Source: Ctenosaura bakeri
Taxonomy: Eukaryota > Chordata > Lepidosauria > Squamata > Iguanidae
Reading direction: 5' to 3'
NCBI GenBank assembly: GCA_948474755.1
Contig: CAOLHI010000025.1
Location: 1,020,001 to 1,084,000, forward strand
Length of the DNA: 64,000 bases
Below, one piece after another: positions 56,000 through 64,000 of this stretch. The notes under the pieces are model-generated. The model was not told where the DNA came from and searched no databases. It worked only from the letters and a program-made list of their open reading frames with translations. The translations under genes were made by a program, and so were the position numbers. Each line of letters begins with the position of its first letter. Position 1 is the first letter of the stretch.

Positions 56000-57026
56000 A
56001 CTAATCTGAAGTGTGAATGGGCCCCAAATCAGGGAAGGCTGCCTGGCTGAAATCTGGGGATACGGATTACAACTGTGCAGGTGACAATATCCTGGTTTCT
56101 AATGAAAAGTGCAAACAACAGTAGGGTAAGATTTTAACAAAATTCAGAATTAAGCAGGTAAGAATTGTTTAACCAGGCAAAAGCCATACTGTTTATTCTT
56201 TCTTTTGTGTTCCTTAAAAGCCTCAGTCAGTACAAACTGCTCCTTTTCTTCTTTTTCGGATGTTTCTCTCGCCTCGTCAAATGCAAACACAGAACAAGAT
56301 CAGATTGTTTTGAGACTCTTTCCATTTCTCTCGTCCAGGTTGCATGGGAATACATTTTTCCACCCAGTAATCGGCACGGTATGTGTAAGTAATGACAGAT
56401 AATGCTATCAAGGTCTTTTCCTGGAATGCGGGGCTTAGAGCATCTCATTAAATGATCCTGGATTCTGCCTGGCCTGGAGCATTATGGTTCCAGGAGCAAT
56501 ATTTAAGCCAATCAGGCGGCATTATACTCTACCCAAAAGAGGATGCTCCCCAGCATGTCTTTGACGTATTTCGATTTTTCTTCCCCCCTCCCAATATAGG
56601 TTTGGTGGTTAGGAAGGAGAGCAGTGCGGGTAAATACAAAGACATAAAACAGACACGCTTCATTTGATTTCTCCGAGAGGGCCCGGGTAGCTAGGGAAAC
56701 AGAGGGCTGGTGCCAGCATACATCACGGAGCAGCAGCCCAGTCCTCGTGAATGGATTGTCATCGTGAAGGCATGAAGGAGAGCGTTTGTCTGAAAGCGGC
56801 TTCTGGGGGGAATTTGCAGGGCTTGGCCGTAACACAATGGCAAGGCACACAAATAACAAAGGCGCGAGTGGCTTTGGACAAAGCAAACAAATCACAGATG
56901 TGGGGTGCGTGTGTGTAGTTGTGAGTGTGTCATCTAACTCATGACCAGAGTTGGGAAAGCTGCTTTATGGAATCTCCGCGCATAAAATAGGATATTTTAC
57001 ATGGGCATGTTACTCATGATGACTGA
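56000..57026. other. no gene seen
   Basis: Single-copy-looking. A 127-codon minus frame (56512-56895) has no recognised domain. Confidence 0.4.
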
Positions 57027-57205
57027 GAACATTTCCGCACAACAGTCTTATAGCACGATGATTCCACTTTCAACCTCCTACGGAATCCTGGGGTTTGCAG
57101 TTCCGGGAGGGGCCGGCTGGCCCCTCCCGGAACTGCAAACCCCAGGATTCCGTAGGAGGTTGAAAGTGGAATCATCGTGCTATAAGATGTCGTGTGGAAA
57201 TGGCC
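57027..57205. mobile_element. foldback MITE, near-perfect palindrome
   Basis: 179 bp with TGA on both sides (57024-57026, 57206-57208). The arms are complementary through CAACCTCCTACGGAATCCTG to a GGGGCCGGCTGGCCCC centre. Confidence 0.85.
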
Positions 57206-57518
57206 TGAGTTTGCACATTATTCCTCTGCTGTTGCTGGTTGGAAACAAGTGGTTGGAAACAAGTGGTAAATGGCTAATGGCCTAATGGCTACTTCTTCCC
57301 AGTCCCTCTGAAGCAACATTTTAAAACCATCACTAATTGTTACTTGTTATGAAAAAAAAATCCCCATAAATTTCACATCATTCTCTTTCCAATGCCAGCA
57401 AATAAAGGAAATGCCTCTTTTAAAAGTACCACTACAATAAATGTCATTATTTTTAATGTTGTTTGCAAATGCTGCTGAGGACTGTGGTAGAAGGAGCAGG
57501 GAAGGTTTTAAACTTATT

Positions 57519-57716
57519 TCTTGCACTACATTGTTAATAGCGCTATTATTCCACTTTCAACATGCTGTAGAATCATGGGATTTATAGTTTACTGAGGCCA
57601 AAGAGCTCTTCGGTTGAGAATTCTAAATGTCCCTTCCCAAACTACAAATCCCAGGATTCCATAGGAGGTTGAAAATTGAATAATAGCACTCTAACAATGT
57701 AGTGTGGAAATGGCCA
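57519..57716. mobile_element. foldback MITE
   Basis: TTTCTTGCACTACATTGTTA and ATGTAGTGTGGAAATGGCC; interior GGCCAAAGAGCTCTTCGG. Confidence 0.75.
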
Positions 57717-58078
57717 TGGTCACTATGCAATGAAATCTTCTTGCTCCATTCTTGTGCTTTCAACTCCAGTGAAAATTTCCCATGGAGCTTTTTTTCTTAA
57801 TGGAAAGAGTATATATAAGGAGTATGATCCTAATTGGGACAACAATTAGATATCTGTGTGACTGATTAATTAATGATATAATTAATATACCACCTTTCTC
57901 CTAATGTCAGCCTCATGGTAGTATGCAACAGACAATAAAGCAAAATACAGCTAAAAACCAATCATAATTGTTAAAAAAAGGAGGTAGAGTCCCCTTCTAG
58001 GCACATTCCGATTCATTTGGTTTGGTGTTGTTTTAAAATATATTTTTAGTGTTGTGTGCCTTTGGTGTGCTTCTGTAA

Positions 58079-58279
58079 GGGCCTTCCACACTACACTGTT
58101 GTAGTGCTATTATTCCACTTTCAACATCCTATGGGATCCTGGGGTTTCCAGTTTAGGGAGAGGCCTTTAGAATTCTCAGCCAGAGAGCAATTTGGGCTCA
58201 GGAAACTACAAACCCCAGAATTCCACAAGATGCTTAAAGTGGAATAATAGCACTATAACAAGGTATGGTGGAAATGGCC
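58079..58279. mobile_element. foldback MITE
   Basis: GGGCCTTCCACACTACACTG and GTATGGTGGAAATGGCC, TAA on both sides (58076-58078, 58280-58282). Confidence 0.85.
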
Positions 58280-58667
58280 TAAGTGAAGTTGGTGGGGGGG
58301 GGCGGAATCTTGTTTCCTTTTTTCTTAATCACTTTGTGGTTAAGAATTGCAGGATGTAAATAATGAAACAAACAAATACAGCAAAGCTTGGACTCCTTGC
58401 AGCAATCAGCTTAAAACTGTCAATCCATTGTCACTTCATATATAGAACTTTGACAATACTGCTCTATCCCATCTGTAGTAGCCAAAAGAATGGATGGAAG
58501 ACATGGGCCATTTCTGCAAGACGTTGCTATCCAGCAACAACAGGAGGTTGTTCCCGGTCCAAGAATTGTGCTACCGCACGATGTTGTCACTCTCCAGCTG
58601 CTATCCTATCCCCAAACATTGGAAAACTGCCTTATGCCATTTCCAGAAAAAAAACATTAAGAGCCTC
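58280..58667. other. no gene seen
   Basis: The 114-codon frame at 58363-58707 has no domain and runs into the LTR. A GGCCATTTCTGCAAGACGTTGC at 58507 resembles a Harbinger-like left end without a clear partner. Confidence 0.4.
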
Positions 58668-60488
58668 TGTTACCCTGATTTTTGGGAGTCCCGGGAGGGA
58701 CACCTAAATATACTCTAAATATTACAAAGGTGAGGAATTTAGTTGAGACCACAAGCTAGCACTATGAGAGGCAGGGTAACCCAGCGAGATCTTTAACCCT
58801 ATGTTTACGGGGTCGGGCTGCAACAAGAACTAGGCACGGTTGTACAATTAAGAGATTTTATTGTAATATCCACAATTCAGCACACAAAGACACACGCACT
58901 CACATAGTCATACAAGAACTATAGAAATAGAAAGTGAGGAAACTTGATAGGGGTTTTGAGTGGGTTTCTGGGGTGATACTCCACCTGATCCTGCAGTCCG
59001 GGGAAAAGAAGTTCGGAGCTTGGGTTCGTGGTTTCCCAGCACGTGGAGGCTGAGGGGAGGCTCTCCAAACAGAGCAGCAGCAGTTCGGGATGCAAGGCAT
59101 GAGCGTTCCGACTAGAAGCTCAAACTTGGGGTTTTTATAGGGAAGATTGTACCTGGAGGCTAGCCCTCTCCCGAGGAGAACAATAGGGATTTGGATGGAG
59201 ACAAAGTCTTTGAAAGGTCAAAATCAGAATTGATGAGATTTGGTCAGCACTGCCAATTGTTAGAACAGTATGCAGATGAGGAACGTTTAGCAATTATATA
59301 GACAGATGCGCTAATCCTGTTGAGCAAGCAGTTCGGGGCTGAGAGCCCTTGCATTTGCTTAATGGTCGGCTGTGTCTGGAGGGCACTGTTACCCTGTATG
59401 TTGGGGGTCCTGGAAGGGGCACCCAAATAACCAAATAAAAGCACAAGTTGGGGCAAATTAAGCTCGAGCACTCTCTTAAGCTAACGAGAGGCAGGGTAAC
59501 TTCGGCTAGGATCTTGTACCCTATGTCTACGGCTTCAGGTCAGAGAGCGTAGCCAGACAAATTTTAAAGTAACAAAAATAACAGTTTTATTGAGAGATAA
59601 ACAGCAAATAAGACAACACACACACTAGCTAACTCGGAGATAGAAATGGAGAGGTTTGGGGAGTGGGTAGTACGACACCTGATCTCGTAGTCCTGGAGAG
59701 AGAGAAAGATGGGGTTCTGGGAGAGAAAGCTCAATGTGGTTCGCTGAGGGCAGTTTCCTTAGACAACTGGCAGCAAGGTGGGATGGAAGTCCAGGGTGAT
59801 CCAAGGAAGTGATCCAAGGATTCCCAAAAGTGGGGACTTTTTATAGGGTGGAGTTTACCTACAGGCTATGCTATGTTCGGTGAGAACAAAGGAGATTTGG
59901 AGCGGGACAAAGGAGTTGGAAAAGGTCAGGTTTTGCATGATGAACTTAGCGCTGGATGACAATAGTATGGCCAGGACGCTGATGGCCCAACATAAAGGAA
60001 TGGCTCAGCTCTTGGCCGGGCGGCTTTGTGTAGATACGCGCCGAGTAAAGCCGGTTTGCAGGGAGGTTTTTCCCTAAAGCAACGGAGAGGCTTAAGTTGC
60101 CTGCCTGAATGAGGTCTTGGAATGTACAACCATTAACGGCCACGCCCAATACATGCTTGTCTGGAGGACCTCTGCAAACATGTGGAGCAGGGTGGCAGAG
60201 AAAGGTCAAGTAAAGGCCGAATTATTTAATATCAAAAGGATATCTAGTGCTCTCACCAGACATATCATAACTGTGATAACAGCACTACCGGCTGTGCGAC
60301 AGATTGTTGTTTACTGGCCTAGACCTAGCTTGCATAATTAAGGCCCTATGGCTGTGCCTGCCTACACAGGCTCTCTGTGACCCTTTCAGACACGTGGAGT
60401 TCATCTTATGGCGTGCCACGTGGAAATATTAACCATAACCAATATGAAATGGTAGACCTCGGGCTTGGGTCAGATAACCGTGGTAACA
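58668..60488 (-). mobile_element. solo LTR, family C, split by a family B LTR
   Basis: TGTTACC at the left and GGTAACA at the right are exact inverted ends; flanks CCTC/TCTC. Minus-strand TATAAAAACCCC near 59130 and AATAAAATCT near 58850. Interrupted at GGAGGGCAC. Confidence 0.8.
59387..60281 (-). mobile_element. solo LTR, family B, inside an LTR
   Basis: 895 bp from TGTTACCCTGTATGTTGGGG to CTGTGATAACA, perfect 4-bp GCAC on both sides (59383-59386, 60282-60285). Same TATA/AATAAA order as 54800-55668. Confidence 0.85.
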
Positions 60489-60762
60489 TCTCCTTTAGCA
60501 CTTCAGTCCCATCAGCCAGCTCAGTGTGGTTCCGTAAAAGTGCTTGACTGAGCTTCCCGTCATCACAGATCCAGCAGTGGGTGGGGCATGGGCATGCCCA
60601 GGTTGTCCCTCCGTCAGCGACTCCCATGGCCTGGCGACTTCAAAATCTATCTCCTCTCTATTTTCGTTTTAAATTTCTTGTTTGAGTTAAAATCTTGTAT
60701 TTATTTTAATGTATTTTTTAGTATTATAGCACAAAAAAGCAAGTGTATTGCCATGTCATGCC

Positions 60763-60913
60763 CAGTTGCGTAGGGACAGGGAAGCGATTTGCCCCAGGTG
60801 GCAATGTTTTTGGGGTGTCCTGGCCTGTGACCGTGCCCCTGCGTGCCCTGCCCATGCCCCCCGCACCGTAACCCCGCCCCCTCTCACCCCCCACCTTCCA
60901 AGCTATGCCACTG
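60763..60913. mobile_element. small hAT MITE (CAGTGGCGTAG family)
   Basis: CAGTTGCGTAGGGACAGGG to AGCTATGCCACTG, 151 bp. The flanks GTCATGCC/GTTACACC match at only five of eight, so this copy is older. Confidence 0.65.
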
Positions 60914-61320
60914 GTTACACCATTACAATATTTGCTACGCTTAGTAGGGGTTACAAGAAAAACAAAAGGCTACCAATTACGAGCTTGGGGTGGGGAAAAG
61001 GCGAGAAAAAGGACTGACCAATGCCGCTACAGTGCGGAGGGAACAAATCTGACTGTTTCAGTTTGATTCCAGCAAAGTCTGGAGAGTACACAAAACCAAT
61101 ATACACATTTTGCCAGCTTCAAAGGCAGCATACTCCAATTGCAAGTATATGTCATGGATTAATTCTATAAAGAATAAGAATGAGACAGATGTCAATCACA
61201 GGACTCTCTTCAAAAGACATCCAGAGATGGCTCACGTCATCCCCACCCATCCTGAAACCGTGCAACATCATGTTTGAATAACTTCAACCTAAATCAAAAC
61301 CTAATTCTAACGACTTATTG

Positions 61321-61472
61321 CAAATGGTTGGGCCAGAAATCCCAAACCAAATGCTTTCCAGATGTGACTGGACTACAACCCCCAGCATCCCAAGGGAGTG
61401 TAGGTAATGTGTAGGGATTGCAGGAGTTGTGACCCAAACCATCTGGAAACCACAGGTTGCAAACCATTGCTG
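61321..61472. mobile_element. hAT-like repeat
   Basis: CAAATGGTTGGG at the left mirrors GTTGCAAACCATTGCTG at the right; the interior ACTGGACTACAACCCCCAGC is typical of hAT remnants. Confidence 0.5.
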
Positions 61473-61761
61473 TAAAATCATCGAGAAGGAAGGAAAGCCA
61501 AGCAGTGTTGTGGTCTAACTACCGGTACTTACCTGTGTCGGATCGCATTGCAAAAGCACTCTCGCAGGTAGAGATCTAACCCCTATTTTAAAACTCCCAA
61601 TGCAGCAGAATGTATAATGATATAACAAATACAAGAAGCACTAGAGAATCACTTATATAAAGAGACAGTCAGTTAAAATCAGAGAGACAAGACGAAATAG
61701 ACCCAATTTTTTTTTTTTAGAAAAGGAAGTTGGTTAGAGGAAAGAAGAATCATACTCAATA

Positions 61762-62116
61762 CAGTCATCCCTCCACATTCACTAGGGTTAGGAGCACAGG
61801 ATCCCTGTGAATGTGAAAAAAATGTGAATAACTCTAGGCCCTCCCAAACCATGTTTAACACACGAAAAAAGTATAATCACCATATTCCTTTGAGGCATCA
61901 AGGTTCCTTCACAAGGCAGAAGTGGGGGGCTGCTGGGGCTTCCGGCCACCTCTGCTGCTGCCCCACACCATTTTTAAGAGGGACTTACCAGCCTCATTCG
62001 CAGTTTCTCAGTCTCACGAGGCTTGCAGTCCCTATTAAACATGACAGAGGGAAGCAGCAGAGGTAACAGCAAATAATCTGCGAATGATAAAATCCACAAA
62101 TGTGTAGGGCTAACTG
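61762..62116. mobile_element. Tigger/mariner-like non-autonomous element
   Basis: CAGTCATCCCTCCACATTCA to GTGTAGGGCTAACTG, TA on both sides, 355 bp. Confidence 0.85.
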
Positions 62117-62121
62117 TACTA

Positions 62122-62728
62122 CCAAGGTCAAGGTGATGCAGCAGCTAAAAAAGCAAATGCAATTCTGGGCTGCATCACCAGGAGTATAGTGTCGAAATCA
62201 AAGGAAGTAATAATACCCCTCTATTCTGCTTTGTTTAGACCTCACCTGGAATACTGTGTTCAGAGCACCACAATTCAAGTAGTATATTGACAAACTGGAA
62301 CATGTCTAGAGGAGGGCGACCAAAATGGTGAAGGGACTGGAAGCCATGTCCTATGAGGAGAGGCTTAGGGAGTTGGATACGTTTAGCCTGACAAAATGAA
62401 GGTTAAGAGGAGACATGATAGCCACGTTTAAATATTTGAACGGATGTCATGTTGAAGATGGAGCAAGCTTGTTTTCTGCTGCTCTAAAATCTAGGACATG
62501 GAGCAATGGATTCAAATTACAGGAAAAGAGATTCCAACTGAAGTTCAGGAAAACCTTTCTGATGGTCAGAGCTGTCTTGGAGTGTGGTGGAGTCTCCTTA
62601 TTTGGAGGTTTTTAAGCAGAGGCTGGATGGCCATTTGTTGGGGGTGCTTTGAGTGTTTGTTCCTGCATGGCAGGGGGCTGGACTCGATGGCCATTGTGGT
62701 CTCTTCCAAGTCTATGATTCTATGATTC
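62122..62728 (+). mobile_element. CR1 LINE 3' end
   Basis: GTGATGCAGCAGCTAAAAAAGC (the [10 protein letters not shown] region) through MIATFKYLNGCHVEDGASLF to the terminal CTATGATTCTATGATTC. Several frameshifts. Confidence 0.9.
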
Positions 62729-64000
62729 TGTCTCTCAATATGCCATCCCAGCTTCTCGCGTTGGCTCCACTGCCTCCAAAGCATTTCCAAGTAGACGTCT
62801 AGCTGTACGTGTTCCCTCCATCCAACTTAACCTTAGCAGTCTTCCAAGCGACCATCACAGATTGTTCTGTTAATCTACTGTAAAGGTTGTCAATTGATTA
62901 ATCTTACTGATTAAGTGATTAGAAATGGCTGTTGTGATGCAAGTATTCAAAATACACTATTCAGGCAGGATTTTTTTAAAAACTTTTTCTCTCCGTGAGG
63001 TGATCCCACGAGCCAGATCTCCCAGGAAACAGGTCACCAGCTCAGCAAGGCAAATTGTCTTGTGACAAATGGAAAGAGATTCAGCCTTAAATGTTTTTCA
63101 TGCATTTGTATCCAGGAATCATTCTAAATGTCATTCTGGGATGCTACCTGGGGAGGGGGCTTGGTGCATTAGCGTATTCATTGCATCCTGAACTGTATCA
63201 TTGTTCAGGTTCTCCACGGAATGTGACAAAATCTTTAAAATAATTGAGCTCATATGCTGGGTTCTCTCCCAGATCTGTGCTAGGTGGGTGGAAGAGATGG
63301 GGTGGATAACTTTGCCTCCAGCAGAGAGGAGAAAGAGACACCTTCAGATTTACATAATTCTCATTTTGTTGACTTGGCACACTCTTCGTATTTTATTCCC
63401 TCCCTCCTTCCTTTCCAAGCGCCTCCTTAAAAGGCCATGTTATTTTCTTAAAACAAAGAAAAAAGAGGCCCGTTCGATAACGCTAACATTTGAGAAACAT
63501 TCTATTGATTGCACACACCCGGGATCAATGCCTTTAGTGCAACAACTGGGCTTACGCTTTGCAACCTGTCAGAAGGATATTGAAATGATTGCTGCATTCT
63601 CTTGCTTTAGAAAATGTCAAAAATGCTTACATTTCATACACTTCTTACAGAACCAGAGTAATGCTGAAGAGCTGCTGTGTAACGTCAAAGAAGTGGATGG
63701 AGATTAAATTAAAAAACAAACAAACTGGGATGGGGACTGGTGGCGGGGGCAGGATGCTCGGAGAGGATTCCCCAGGGAAGATTCTCTGGATGAACCAAAC
63801 TCTTCTCATTTTGACAGAGTTAACAAACTGTCAATTGATTCTCTTCCCTCATCACACCTTTCAGAATAGGAAAAATAACTGGTTGTTACTGAATCAAGCA
63901 AGGGGCTTAATATGATGAACAATTTGTGGCCAGATGCTTCCTATGTGACTTTTTCGGTGACAAGGGAGCATGGACATGTGCCATAAAATGGTGAGACACA
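62729..64000. other. no gene identified
   Basis: Free of recognised repeats, unlike the rest of the window. The 168-codon frame at 63201-63707 and the overlapping 108-codon frame at 63589-63915 have no recognised domain. The first codes for a hydrophobic stretch (IYIILILLTWHTLRILF), which AT-rich DNA often gives by chance. Confidence 0.4.

Noticed and set aside
63201..63707. 168-codon frame near the right edge
   Set aside because: No domain, overlapping alternative frames, and composition typical of the flanks.

Overview
The window looks like lizard (squamate reptile) nuclear DNA from a gene-poor region. The evidence is the repeat set: many 5'-truncated CR1 LINE copies ending in repeated ATTCTATG units, tRNA-derived SINEs of the Sauria-SINE type, L1 LINEs, SPIN-type hAT transposons, an RTE/Bov-B-like endonuclease fragment, and several families of short inverted-repeat transposons. 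I found no convincing host protein-coding gene. Most long open frames are pieces of retrotransposons or chance frames across repeats.

Layout. 0-9 kb: an unassigned coiled-coil frame running off the left edge on the minus strand, a solo LTR, a triple-nested SINE/MITE/hAT cluster, foldback MITEs, a 21-bp degenerate tandem repeat, a Tigger-like element, a CR1 and a small hAT. 9-22 kb: a CR1 inside a Sauria SINE, solo LTRs, larger elements with GGCC..TTTCCGCAC ends and 3-bp target duplications, and an LTR/L1/CR1 mosaic. 22-25 kb: a decayed L1. 25-31 kb: more CR1, SINEs and hATs. 31-33.2 kb: a SPIN-type element with a GC-rich core inside an L1 remnant, then a compact CpG-rich block with ZNF143-, ETS- and NRF1-like motifs. 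That block is the best candidate for a host regulatory element. 33-40 kb: CR1, SINE and MITE copies, and a second SPIN-type element nested in a MITE. 40-47 kb: a solo LTR, an L1 3' end, a 641-bp hAT and an RTE-like endonuclease fragment. 47-50.3 kb: the youngest-looking element, an L1 with a long open ORF2 frame, inserted in a CR1 with a 13-bp target duplication and a twin-priming 5' inversion. 50-64 kb: CR1s, MITEs and two LTR-in-LTR nests, then mostly featureless sequence.

No cellular pathway is encoded here. What the sequence records is transposition history: retrotransposons (CR1, L1, LTR) supply the enzymes, SINEs borrow LINE machinery, and the MITEs depend on transposases encoded elsewhere. 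Target-site duplications at many junctions allow the order of insertion to be read directly. Element names rest on recalled family features and were not confirmed by a database search.
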